From Actinomadura sp. GC306 (GTDB taxonomy: Bacteria > Actinomycetota > Actinomycetes > Streptosporangiales > Streptosporangiaceae), in assembly GCF_004348665.1 (NCBI RefSeq), contig NZ_SMKM01000007.1, forward strand, positions 1 to 64,000: DNA of 64,000 nt, written 5' to 3'. Positions 50,125 through 64,000 of the stretch are shown piece by piece; positions within the stretch are counted from its first letter, which is position 1, and the number at the start of each line of letters is the position of its first letter. Position numbers and translations under genes: made by a program. Below the pieces are notes generated by a model that saw nothing but the letters and a program-made list of their open reading frames with translations, searched no databases and was not told where the DNA came from.

Positions 50125-51782
50125 CGAACCCTCCGCAGGACCCGTCAGCACCGCCGGGAAAGGCCCCCGCCGAGCGGGCGTGGAGCGCGCCGGGCCCGGC
50201 GCCCCGCCCCGGCCCGCGGGGGTACCCGCCGCCGCCCCCGGTCGGCTACACGCCCACCAAGCTGGACAAGGCCATCGCGGCCTGGAAGCGGCCGCCGCTG
50301 CCGATGGCGCCCGCGCTGGCCGCCGGCGCGGCGATCGCCGGGCTGATCGGCGCCGTCGCGGTCGGGCCGTCGCTGCGCAGCGGGCGGCTCGGCGTCGGGG
50401 TCGTCATCACGGCCGCGGCCGTCGCGTACGTGGCGGGGGCCTCGGCCTGGTCCGCGGGGCGGCTCGTCCGGCGCTCCCCCCGCAAGGGCGGCGGCTCCCG
50501 GTTCAACCGGACCGGGGCGCTGTTCACGCTGCTCGCCCTGGGTCTGGCGGCGACCGCGGCCGTCCGCGACGCGGAATGGCTCGTCGTCCCGGCGCTGCTG
50601 CTCGCCGTCGCCACCGGCTCGTACGCGGTGTGCGGAGGACGCTCCTGGGCGGAGGTCCTCGGCGGCGGGCTCGCGGTGGCGCCGGCGGCCGGCTACACGC
50701 TGCCGTGGTCGGCGCGCGGCCTCCACCGCGCGGCGTCGCCGCGCCAGGGCAACGCCTGGCCGGTCATCCGGACCGGATTGATCGTCGTCGTGCTGGTGGC
50801 GGTGTTCGGCGGCCTGTTCGCCGGGGCCGACGCGGCGTTCGGCGACCTCGTCGCCGGGCTCGTCCCCGACATCTCGCCCGCCTCCGTCTTCCTGTACGCG
50901 TTCGCGGGTGCCGCGACGCTGCTGCTGGCCTGCGCCGCCGCGTACCTCGGGCAGGCGCCGCCGCCGCTGCGGCTGCTGACCCCCGAACCCGGCAAGCCCG
51001 CCGGACGCTGGTCCTGGGCCGTGCCGATCGCCGCGCTCGACCTGCTGTTCCTCGTGTTCAGCGCGATCCAGGCGCGGGTGTTCCTCGCCGACGACAAGGA
51101 CGCGCTGCTCCGCTCGACCGGCCTCACCTACGCCGAGTACGCGCGGCAGGGCTTCTTCCAGCTCGTCGTCGTGACGGTCCTCGTCCTCGCGGTCGTCGCC
51201 GTCGCCCACCGGTACGCGCCGGCGGCGGGGCGCGCCGACCGGGTCGCCGTCCGCGCCCTGCTCGGGCTGCTGTGCGCGCTGACCCTCGTCGTCGTCGCGG
51301 TCGCGCTGCGGCGCCTCTACCTGTACGAGGAGACGTTCGGCTGGACGCGGCTGCGGCTGTGGGTGCACGCGTTCGAGCTGTGGCTCGGCGCCGTGGTGGT
51401 GCTGGTCGCGGTGGCGGGCGTCGTGCGGGGACGGGTGAACTGGCTGCCGCGGGCGGTCGCGGCCACCGGCGCCGCCGCGATGATCGCCCTCGTGGCCGTC
51501 GACCCGGACGGGTTCATCGCCGGCCGCAACGTCGACCGCTACGCCGAGACGGGCAAGCTCGACATCGAGTACCTGCGGAACCTGTCGGCCGACGCCGTCC
51601 CGGCGCTGGACCGGCTGCCCGAGCCGCAGCGGTCCTGCGCGCTGCGCGCCATCGCCGGGGAACTGGCGGACGACGAGCCGGCCATGGCCGCCAATCACGG
51701 GCGGAGCAGGGCCCGCGCCGTCCTGGAGCGCCGTCCCGTCGACGACGGCGCGATGTGCGTCAACTCGTCCTATCCCCAGTGA
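50121..51782 (+). CDS. Polytopic membrane protein (DUF4153/DUF4173-like)
   Basis: A 553-residue protein with a Pro-rich cytosolic head (PPPPPVGYTPTKLDKAIAAW) and about 12 hydrophobic helices. LTYAEYARQGFFQLVVVTVL is typical of the DUF4173/DUF4153 group. The C-terminal about 70 residues form an outer or soluble tail ending NSSYPQ. It is translationally coupled to the OmpR-type kinase, an arrangement seen in other actinomycetes. Function is unknown. Its 3' end overlaps the convergent Nudix gene by 23 bp. Confidence 0.8.
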   Translation: MTNPPQDPSAPPGKAPAERAWSAPGPAPRPGPRGYPPPPPVGYTPTKLDKAIAAWKRPPLPMAPALAAGAAIAGLIGAVAVGPSLRSGRLGVGVVITAAAVAYVAGASAWSAGRLVRRSPRKGGGSRFNRTGALFTLLALGLAATAAVRDAEWLVVPALLLAVATGSYAVCGGRSWAEVLGGGLAVAPAAGYTLPWSARGLHRAASPRQGNAWPVIRTGLIVVVLVAVFGGLFAGADAAFGDLVAGLVPDISPASVFLYAFAGAATLLLACAAAYLGQAPPPLRLLTPEPGKPAGRWSWAVPIAALDLLFLVFSAIQARVFLADDKDALLRSTGLTYAEYARQGFFQLVVVTVLVLAVVAVAHRYAPAAGRADRVAVRALLGLLCALTLVVVAVALRRLYLYEETFGWTRLRLWVHAFELWLGAVVVLVAVAGVVRGRVNWLPRAVAATGAAAMIALVAVDPDGFIAGRNVDRYAETGKLDIEYLRNLSADAVPALDRLPEPQRSCALRAIAGELADDEPAMAANHGRSRARAVLERRPVDDGAMCVNSSYPQ

Positions 51783-52347
51783 TCGGGGCCTCCCCGGCGG
51801 CGGCGTCCATCAGAAGCAGGGCGTAGGCGGCGAGGGTCGAGTCGTCGGTGATCCGGCCCTCCCGCACCAGCGCCCTGAACTCCGCCCCGGACACCCACTT
51901 CTGCCGCATGTCCTGCTCCTCGGGCTCCCGGTCGGGCTCCCCCGCCGTCAGGTCGGACGCGACGAAGATGTTGAAGCCCTGCCCGCTCGTCCCGTGCGAG
52001 CAGTTCAGGTAGCCGAGGTGGCGCAGCGCCCCGGCGCGCAGGCCGGTCTCCTGCGCGAGTTCGAGGCGGGCGAGCTCCTCGGGGTCGGCGTCCTGCCGTC
52101 CGGGGAGGGAGCCCTGCGGGAAGCTCCAGGTGCGCCTCCCGATCGGGTACCGGTACTCCTCCACCAGGTGGAAGCCGTCCCGCTCGACCGGGATGACCAG
52201 GACGAAGTCGGGTTTGTCGACGACGCCGTAGATGCCGCGCGAGCCGTCCGGCCGCTCGACCGCGTCCTCCCGGACGATCATCCACGGGTTCTCGTAGACG
52301 ACCCGCGTGCCGACCCGGCGGACCGCGGGCTCCTCACGTTCCGGCAT
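51760..52347 (-). CDS. Nudix-fold protein with a degenerate Nudix box
   Basis: A 195-residue protein from ATG 52347; GTG 52383 is an alternative. The ADP-ribose-pyrophosphatase-like frame is present (WSFPQGSLPGRQ, then ARLELAQETGLRAGALRHLG, LNCSHGTSGQGFNIFVA). In the Nudix box the usual REL-x-EE-x-G reads LEL-A-QE-T-G, and the upstream Glu is absent, so metal binding may be reduced or shifted. It may still hydrolyse nucleotide-sugar-like substrates or may only bind them. Confidence 0.8.
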   Translation of the reverse strand: MPEREEPAVRRVGTRVVYENPWMIVREDAVERPDGSRGIYGVVDKPDFVLVIPVERDGFHLVEEYRYPIGRRTWSFPQGSLPGRQDADPEELARLELAQETGLRAGALRHLGYLNCSHGTSGQGFNIFVASDLTAGEPDREPEEQDMRQKWVSGAEFRALVREGRITDDSTLAAYALLLMDAAAGEAPITGDRTS

Positions 52348-52411
52348 GCCAGACCCCGCCTCCGATCGTTCCGTCGGCCTCACACCGTACCGGGGCGTTC
52401 CCGGCGGCGGC

Positions 52412-53689
52412 TCAGCCGCGGCGGAAGGTGACGACCTCGCCGGAGTCGCCGACGGCCTCGCGGCGCGGCTGGATCATGCGCTCGCCCGCGTTGTCGGCCA
52501 GCAGCGCGCGGGCGCGCAGCACGATCTCCAGGTCGAACCGCAGGTCCGGGTCGAGGAGCTGGTCGCCGAACAGCTCCTCCAGCTGGCGCAGCCGGTAGCG
52601 GACCGTCTGCGGGTGGACGTGCAGCCGCATCGCGACCTCGTTGGCGTTGCGGCCCGACTGCAGCCACGCCAGCAGCGTCTCGGCGAGCCGGTCCTGCTGG
52701 CTGGGCCGCAAATGCGCCAGCGGGGCGAGCCGCAGGTCCGCGAGCGAGGTGATGAGCCCCTCGTCCTGGAAGAGGATCAGCGTGGACATGTGCTCCACGC
52801 TGCGGATCACGCCGCCGTCCGCCTCGATCACGCCGCGCTGGACGAGGCAGAGCGTCTTGCGGGCCCACTGGATCGAGCGCGCCGCCTCCATCAGCGGGAC
52901 GGTCGGGCCGACGACGGCGAGCGTCCCGGCGAGGGCGCGGTCGACGAGCTTCGCGCGGCCGGGCCCGTCCGGGTCGGGGATGATCAGGCTCGGGGTGCGG
53001 CGGGTGAGGTCGGCCAGGACGTCGGGCGGGAACGCGGGCTGCCGGGCGTCCTGGTTGTGCCCCCCGAGGGCCACCGCGGCGACCGTCCGGGGGATCGGCC
53101 AGTGCGCGGCGGCGGCGAGGTCGGCGATGGCCTCCTGCGCGGCGGGCGGGTCGGCGAACAGCAGGTCCAGCAGGCGCTTGCGGCGGCGCTGCATCTCGCC
53201 GGCGACCGCGGCCTTGGCCTGGGAGAACCCCTCGGCCGCCGCGTGCGCCAGCTCGTTCTGGAACTCCATCATGACCTCGCCGACGGCGCCGAGCGTGCGC
53301 GGCGAGACGTCCAGGGCGTCGGCGCCCTCGGTGAGCCGCCGCCACGCGATCATGCCGCCGACGCGCATCGCGCTCTGCATGGCGTCGAGGCTGCGTCCCT
53401 CGCCGGCCTCGCCGCGGCCGATCGCGCGGAAGAAGTCCACCACCGAGGCGGGGTCGTGGCCGGGGTCGGCGACCCGGTCCACGAAGTAGTGGAGCACCCG
53501 CTCGACGGCGAGGCGCAGTGTCCCCGAGTAGGAGCCGTCGCCCGGACGGTCGTACTCCCTGACGCGCGTCTGGATCTCCTGGATCATGTCGTCCGCCACC
53601 TCGTCGAGGTGCGGCCGCATGTGCTCGGCCAGTTCCCTCGGCAGATCGGGCCACGGGCGCCCAGTCGTGGTGGAGCCTTCGTCCGCCAC
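52412..53689 (-). CDS. PucR/CdaR-type transcriptional regulator
   Basis: A 425-residue regulator from GTG 53689, preceded by GGGAGGTTCT; GTG 53734 is less likely. The N-terminal half resembles the RsbR-like/helical domain of actinobacterial PucR proteins (HLDEVADDMIQEIQTRVREY). The middle is a GGDEF-like CdaR domain, and the end has the HTH_30 helix-turn-helix (NEVAMRLHVHPQTVRYRLRQ). Such proteins respond to small metabolites. Targets are not evident; the divergent PRC-barrel gene is a candidate. Confidence 0.85.
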   Translation of the reverse strand: MADEGSTTTGRPWPDLPRELAEHMRPHLDEVADDMIQEIQTRVREYDRPGDGSYSGTLRLAVERVLHYFVDRVADPGHDPASVVDFFRAIGRGEAGEGRSLDAMQSAMRVGGMIAWRRLTEGADALDVSPRTLGAVGEVMMEFQNELAHAAAEGFSQAKAAVAGEMQRRRKRLLDLLFADPPAAQEAIADLAAAAHWPIPRTVAAVALGGHNQDARQPAFPPDVLADLTRRTPSLIIPDPDGPGRAKLVDRALAGTLAVVGPTVPLMEAARSIQWARKTLCLVQRGVIEADGGVIRSVEHMSTLILFQDEGLITSLADLRLAPLAHLRPSQQDRLAETLLAWLQSGRNANEVAMRLHVHPQTVRYRLRQLEELFGDQLLDPDLRFDLEIVLRARALLADNAGERMIQPRREAVGDSGEVVTFRRG

Positions 53690-53983
53690 AGAACCTCCCA
53701 GCACTCGTTCCCCAGTGTCGCGCGCCATCCACACGGGGTAATTGCTTACTTATGAGTCTAGTGTGGGGCAAATCATGACCCGTGGCATGCCCGGGGGCAA
53801 AGTCTAGGTCGAGTTTCGACCGACTTCGGCCGGGTTCATGGCGAGTTGTACCGCGGGTCACCCGGCCGGCCCCGTACCGGCCGCGGCAGCGCCGCCGCCG
53901 GTCGGCGCGCGGCATGAGACATATCTGGCGTGAGGCGGGTACCTCCCAGCCGACCGGAGTGCTGACGAACGGCTGGAAGAGAC
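53690..53983. other. Intergenic region between the PucR-type regulator and the PRC-barrel gene
   Basis: A 294-bp divergent spacer. It contains an AT-richer segment (ATTGCTTACTTATGAGTCTA, 53741-53760) likely to be promoter DNA and a perfect inverted repeat GGTCGA-GTT-TCGACC at 53807-53821 that may be an operator. I see no credible gene inside. Confidence 0.5.
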
Positions 53984-54337
53984 ATGTTCGAGATCGAGGA
54001 CATCCGGGACTGGCGCGGCCGCGAGGTGATCGACGAGGCCGGGAGCAGGATCGGGCACCTGGAGGCGATCTACGTCGACACGGCGACCGACGTGCCGTCC
54101 TTTGCCACCATCAAGACCGGCATGCCGACCAGGCAGCGGCTCGTGTTCGCCCCCCTGGAGGGCGCCACGGTCGGGCCGGAGCACCTGCGGATCGCGCACG
54201 CGAAGAAGCAGATCAAGAACGCCCCCGCCATCGGGACGGACGGGCAGCTCCTCGCGGGCGACGAGCAGGAGGTCTTCGCCTACTACGACCTCCCCTACGA
54301 CGCGGCCCCGGACGAGCGCCGCCTCGCCCGCCGCTGA
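53984..54337 (+). CDS. PRC-barrel domain protein
   Basis: A 117-residue soluble protein. FEIEDIRDWRGREVIDEAGS, then IGHLEAIYVDTATDVPSFAT is the PRC-barrel fold (photosynthetic reaction centre H-subunit-like). EEVFAYYDLPYD-type C-terminal sequence is common in actinobacterial stress-associated PRC proteins. The ATG has GGAAGAG upstream. It ends 14 bp before the second long inverted repeat. Confidence 0.85.
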   Translation: MFEIEDIRDWRGREVIDEAGSRIGHLEAIYVDTATDVPSFATIKTGMPTRQRLVFAPLEGATVGPEHLRIAHAKKQIKNAPAIGTDGQLLAGDEQEVFAYYDLPYDAAPDERRLARR

Positions 54338-54351
54338 CCGCCCGCCCAATG

Positions 54352-54415
54352 CGTTGACTTGCGGCGTGTTGTTGTTATGGCGAGCCGGATAACAACAACA
54401 CGCCGCAAGTCAACG
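54352..54415. repeat. Long inverted repeat, copy 2 (bidirectional terminator-like)
   Basis: Left arm 54352-54378 and right arm 54389-54415 are perfect 27-bp inverted copies around a 10-nt loop. The arms are nearly identical to those at 10812-10877; the loops differ in several bases. It sits between the convergent PRC-barrel and crotonyl-CoA reductase genes. Repeated use at convergent ends suggests a genome-wide terminator or protein-binding element. Confidence 0.87.
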
Positions 54416-54432
54416 GCTTGGCGTTTGCGGGG

Positions 54433-55767
54433 TCAGTGGCGGTAGAGGTTCAGCTTGTCCTCGCCGATGCGCTCGCGGAGGGCCGGGTCGTCCACGCCCT
54501 GCCCCTCGCCCGTGGCGCCGCAGAGGACCGCGACCTTGCCGACGTGCTGGTTGGTCTGCACCGCGCGGGTCGCCTCGCCCGCCTCGTCCAGCGGGAAGAC
54601 CTTCGACAGCGTCGGGTGGACCATGCCGAGGCTCACCAGGCGGTTGACCTCCACGGCCTCGTGGTAGTTGAACCCGTGCGAGCCGATGATGCTCTTGAGC
54701 CGCATCCACAGGAAGCGGTTGTCGTACTCGTGCTTGTAGCCCGTGGACGAGCCGCACGTGACGACCTTGCCGCCGCGCTTGGCGACGTACACCGACGCGC
54801 CGAACGTCTCCCGGCCGAGGTACTCGAAGACGATGCCCGGGTCCTCGCCGACGAGGCTGCGGATCGCCTCGCCCAGCATGCGGCCGGCCTTGGGGTGGCG
54901 CAGGCCCTGCTCGCCGAGGTTCAGGTCGTTTCGGTTGATGACGTGCTCGCAGCCCTGCGCGCGGACGAGCTCGGCCTTCTCCTCCGACGACACGACGCCG
55001 ACCGGGATGCCGCCGCCGTTCTTCACGAGCTGCGTCGCGAACGAGCCGAGGCCGCCGGTCGCGCCCCACACCAGGACGACGTCGCCCTGCTTCATGCGGG
55101 CGCCGTGCTTCCCGACGAGCATCCGGTAGGCGGTGCCGCCGCAGAGGGTGACCGAACCGGCCTCTTCCCAGGTGAGGTGGGCGGGCTTCGGGATGAGCTG
55201 GTTCGCCTTCACGATGCAGTACTCGCCGAGCGACCCGAAGTTCGTCTCGAAGCCCCACGCGAGCTGCGTCTCGCTCATCATGCCGTCGTCGTAGGAGCCG
55301 TGGTCCTCCTCGTCGACGTACGACGGTGACAGCACGACCTTGTCGCCGACCTTCCAGCTCTTCACGCCGCTGCCGGTCCGGACGATGACGCCGGAGCCGT
55401 CCGAGCCGAGGATGTGGTACGGCAGGTCGTGCCGGGCGCCGTACCAGCCCTGCCGGCCGAACTTCTCCAGGAACGCGAACGTCGGCACCGGCTCGAAGAT
55501 CGCCGACCAGACGGTGTTGAAGTTGATCGCGGCCGACATCACCGCGACGACGACCTCGTCGGGGGCGAGCTCGGGCATCTCGACCTCGCCGACGTGCATC
55601 GAGCGGCGCACGTCCTTGTCGGTCTCGCCCTCGAAGATCCCGACCTCTTCCTTGCGGGTGAACGCCGCGCGGAAGCGGGTCGGCAGGTCGATCTCCTGCA
55701 GCTCAGGGCCGCTCGCGCCGGATCGTACGGCGTCGAGCAGGGCGTGGGACGGGCCGGGCTGGGCCAT
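54433..55767 (-). CDS. ccr: Crotonyl-CoA carboxylase/reductase
   Basis: A 444-residue MDR enzyme that reductively carboxylates 2-enoyl-CoA to alkylmalonyl-CoA using NADPH and CO2. Family features include DLPYHILGSDGSGVIVRTG, WGFETNFGSLGEYC with the Phe-Glu pair of the CO2 site, and SIIGSHGFNYHEA with the CO2-site His. So it should carboxylate rather than only reduce. It lies 45 bp downstream of the PKS gene, on the same strand, with CGGAGGA as Shine-Dalgarno. This strongly suggests it supplies the PKS extender unit, ethylmalonyl-CoA or a longer homologue. Confidence 0.93.
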   Translation of the reverse strand: MAQPGPSHALLDAVRSGASGPELQEIDLPTRFRAAFTRKEEVGIFEGETDKDVRRSMHVGEVEMPELAPDEVVVAVMSAAINFNTVWSAIFEPVPTFAFLEKFGRQGWYGARHDLPYHILGSDGSGVIVRTGSGVKSWKVGDKVVLSPSYVDEEDHGSYDDGMMSETQLAWGFETNFGSLGEYCIVKANQLIPKPAHLTWEEAGSVTLCGGTAYRMLVGKHGARMKQGDVVLVWGATGGLGSFATQLVKNGGGIPVGVVSSEEKAELVRAQGCEHVINRNDLNLGEQGLRHPKAGRMLGEAIRSLVGEDPGIVFEYLGRETFGASVYVAKRGGKVVTCGSSTGYKHEYDNRFLWMRLKSIIGSHGFNYHEAVEVNRLVSLGMVHPTLSKVFPLDEAGEATRAVQTNQHVGKVAVLCGATGEGQGVDDPALRERIGEDKLNLYRH

Positions 55768-55812
55768 GGGGGTGTCCTCCGTGGAACGACGGGGTTCGTT
55801 TCGGGCCGGCCT

Positions 55813-62298
<6,486 letters not shown>

Positions 62299-62586
62299 GC
62301 GGTGGGTTCCCCCCAAAACCGAGATCGTTCAGCGAAGCGGAGGGACCCACTTTGTCCTACGATGACCAACTCATGATGCGCATCCAGACCACTTTTCTCA
62401 TCCGCTACTTGTCACGGTGATGACAAGACTCGGGAGTAACCATTGTGGCCAGATGGGAGAGTTGCGGCACCTTGGCCCACAGTCAGGGCTGAGTAACGAA
62501 GTGCGGACCAAAAGTAACAATAGCGACGAGCGCTTTAGGGGGTAGCGGCGATTTCCTGACTGTGGGGAATTCACGCCGTACGCACA
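62299..62586. other. Divergent regulatory region between PKS and MFS exporter genes
   Basis: A 288-bp spacer, AT-richer than its surroundings. It contains a perfect inverted repeat CTTGTCA-CGGTGA-TGACAAG (62408-62427), a likely operator, and three copies of a (A/G)AGTAAC-type word at 62434, 62491 and 62512, the last two 21 bp apart. These may be binding sites of a shared regulator. No gene is evident within it. Confidence 0.55.
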
Positions 62587-64000
62587 GTGACCCGGGGCCG
62601 GTACCGATGGGCGCTGGCGGTCGTGGCCGTCAGCGCGTTCATGACCACCATGGACAACACGGTGGTCTTCACCGCGCTGCCCACGATCATGGCGGACCTG
62701 GACATGTCGTCGTCCGCCAAGGACTGGGTCGCCACCGGCTACATCCTGATGTTCTCCTGCCTGATGATCATGGGCGGGCGGCTCGCGGACGTCTACGGCT
62801 GCCGGATGACGTTCACCTTCGGCATGGTCGTCTTCACCGCCTCCTCGGCGGTCTGCGGCCTCGCGCAGAGCTCCGAGGTCCTCATCCTCGCCCGCATCGT
62901 GCAGGGCGCCGGCGCCGCACTGGTGCTGCCGGCCACGCAGGTGATGGTCACCGTCGGCCGCAACGACAAGCAGCGCTCCATCGGCAACATCGCCTTCATC
63001 GGCGCCGCGTCCAGCGCCACCGCGCTCGGCCCCACGATCGGCGGCGTGATCGTCCAGCACTGGCACTGGGGCTGGATCTTCCTGATCAACATCGTGCCCG
63101 GCATCCTGGTGACGGTCCTCGGGCTGTTCGTCCTCACCTCGAAGGGCGAGAACAAGCACGCCCGCATCGACCTGCCCGGCGTGCTGATCTCCGCGACGAT
63201 GCTGTTCGCGTTCATCTACGGCCTGGAGTCGGGCAACCGGCACGGCTGGGGCAACCCGTCCGTCCTCAGCGTCTTCGCCCTCGGCGTGATCGCCCTCGTC
63301 TGCTTCATCCTGGTGGAGAGCTGGGCCCCCGACCCCATGATCGACCTGCGGTTCTTCCGCAACCGGGTGTTCACGGGCGGGCTGATGTCGCAGATGCTGT
63401 ACGGCATCGGCTTCAACGGCATGATGTTCTACTCGCAGCCGTTCCTGCAGCGCTTCCTGGGCTTCTCGCCCCCCGAGGCCGGCCTGGTGATGCTGCCCCC
63501 CGCCATCGCGATCATGTTGCTGACCCCGATCGCGTTCCTGCTCGCCACCAAGATCGGCCCGCGCCCCGCGATCGGCTTCGGCATGGCCCTGATGGGCCTC
63601 GGCATGTTCCTGTTCTCCACCCTCCAGACCGGCGACGGCTACGCCGAACTCATGCCGGGCGTCATGCTCGTCGGCATCGGCGCCGCACTCGGCATGCCCC
63701 TGGTGATGTACGTGCTGAAGGCCGTCCCGGAGCGGCGCGCCGGGGTCGCGAGCGGCGTCATCAACGTCATCCGCGAGGCGTCCGGCGCGTTCGGCATCGC
63801 GATCGTCGGCCTGCTCATCCACGCCGTCCCCGACGAGGGCGCGGACGCGGCGGAACTGGAGACGTTCCGCGACGGCACGTCCTCGGGCCTCATCCTCGGC
63901 GCCGCCCTGGTCCTCATCGGCGGCGTGATCAGCGCCCTCACCCTCCCCAGCCGCCGCGGCTGGCTGGGCCCCAAGCACGGCAAGAAGCCCCCCGTCATCC
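62587..64000 (+). CDS. MFS exporter of the DHA2 (EmrB/QacA) family (3' end outside window)
   Basis: The frame from GTG 62587 stays open to the window end: 471 residues visible, close to the usual 480-530. An in-frame stop at 62557 limits upstream starts. MTTMDNTVVFTALPTIMADL is the DHA2 helix-1 signature with motif D1-like residues. GGRLADVYGCRMTF is motif A, and ALGPTIGGVIVQHWHWGWIF is motif C. About 14 membrane helices are expected. It is divergent from the PKS gene and a likely exporter of its product; general drug efflux is the alternative. Confidence 0.9.
   Translation, partial: MTRGRYRWALAVVAVSAFMTTMDNTVVFTALPTIMADLDMSSSAKDWVATGYILMFSCLMIMGGRLADVYGCRMTFTFGMVVFTASSAVCGLAQSSEVLILARIVQGAGAALVLPATQVMVTVGRNDKQRSIGNIAFIGAASSATALGPTIGGVIVQHWHWGWIFLINIVPGILVTVLGLFVLTSKGENKHARIDLPGVLISATMLFAFIYGLESGNRHGWGNPSVLSVFALGVIALVCFILVESWAPDPMIDLRFFRNRVFTGGLMSQMLYGIGFNGMMFYSQPFLQRFLGFSPPEAGLVMLPPAIAIMLLTPIAFLLATKIGPRPAIGFGMALMGLGMFLFSTLQTGDGYAELMPGVMLVGIGAALGMPLVMYVLKAVPERRAGVASGVINVIREASGAFGIAIVGLLIHAVPDEGADAAELETFRDGTSSGLILGAALVLIGGVISALTLPSRRGWLGPKHGKKPPVI

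Noticed and set aside
62398-63978. A 526-codon - strand open frame at the window end
   Set aside because: The + strand in the same place encodes an unmistakable MFS transporter that continues past the window; the reverse frame is Asp/Gly/His/Arg-rich low complexity.

Overview
The window is very GC-rich actinomycete DNA: dense genes, many GTG starts, 4-bp ATGA/GTGA gene overlaps, and gene families typical of Streptomyces and Actinomadura relatives (LAL-type LuxR regulator, SigE-like sigma factor, PucR-type regulator, B12-riboswitch-controlled nrdAB, type I PKS). My best guess is a Streptosporangiales/Thermomonosporaceae member, but no rRNA or other marker in the window settles this. I see no tRNA, rRNA, insertion sequence, phage or CRISPR.

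Layout. 0-4.7 kb: a LAL regulator cut by the window start and an unusual tandem-module histidine kinase. 4.8-13.8 kb: the standout locus. Four translationally coupled forward genes encode a fatty-acyl reductase/HAD-phosphatase fusion, a zinc alcohol dehydrogenase, a strongly divergent LarA (nickel-pincer lactate-racemase family) and a PlsC acyltransferase. Facing them are four coupled reverse genes for cofactor assembly: larE, two complementary larB paralogues, and a larC without its usual C-terminal domain. The two operons meet at a long inverted repeat that recurs at 54.35 kb. I infer a nickel-pincer-dependent lipid pathway. 14-17.2 kb: an HD protein, a 54-residue basic protein, and an MFS/EamA exporter pair behind a palindromic operator. 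17.3-21 kb: nrdA-nrdB behind a cobalamin riboswitch. 21-23 kb: a copper-type membrane/YcnI/CopC set. 23-34.7 kb: a TetR/SDR pair, an asparagine-synthetase-like protein, a lipoprotein, two coupled acyl-CoA ligases, GAF-LuxR and TetR regulators, a D-amino-acid-lyase-like PLP enzyme and a polysaccharide deacetylase.

34.7-53.7 kb is mostly signalling and regulation: a NarL-type two-component pair, a short Rho with a long leader, a Ser/Thr kinase, a FadD-type ligase, SigE, YceI, an orphan kinase, a GCS2-family ligase, an OmpR-type two-component operon with a membrane protein, a Nudix protein and a PucR regulator. 54-64 kb: a PRC-barrel protein, the second inverted repeat, then crotonyl-CoA carboxylase/reductase and a 2161-residue PKS (ACP-KS-AT-dead DH-KR-ACP-dead carrier-TE) in one reverse operon, with a divergent MFS exporter running off the window end. 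The PKS resembles a Pks13-type condensing enzyme with a built-in ketoreductase, fed by alkylmalonyl-CoA from the reductase.

Two recurring features: several GTG genes have a TANNNT -10 only 6-7 nt upstream (probable leaderless mRNAs), and several convergent genes overlap at their stop codons.
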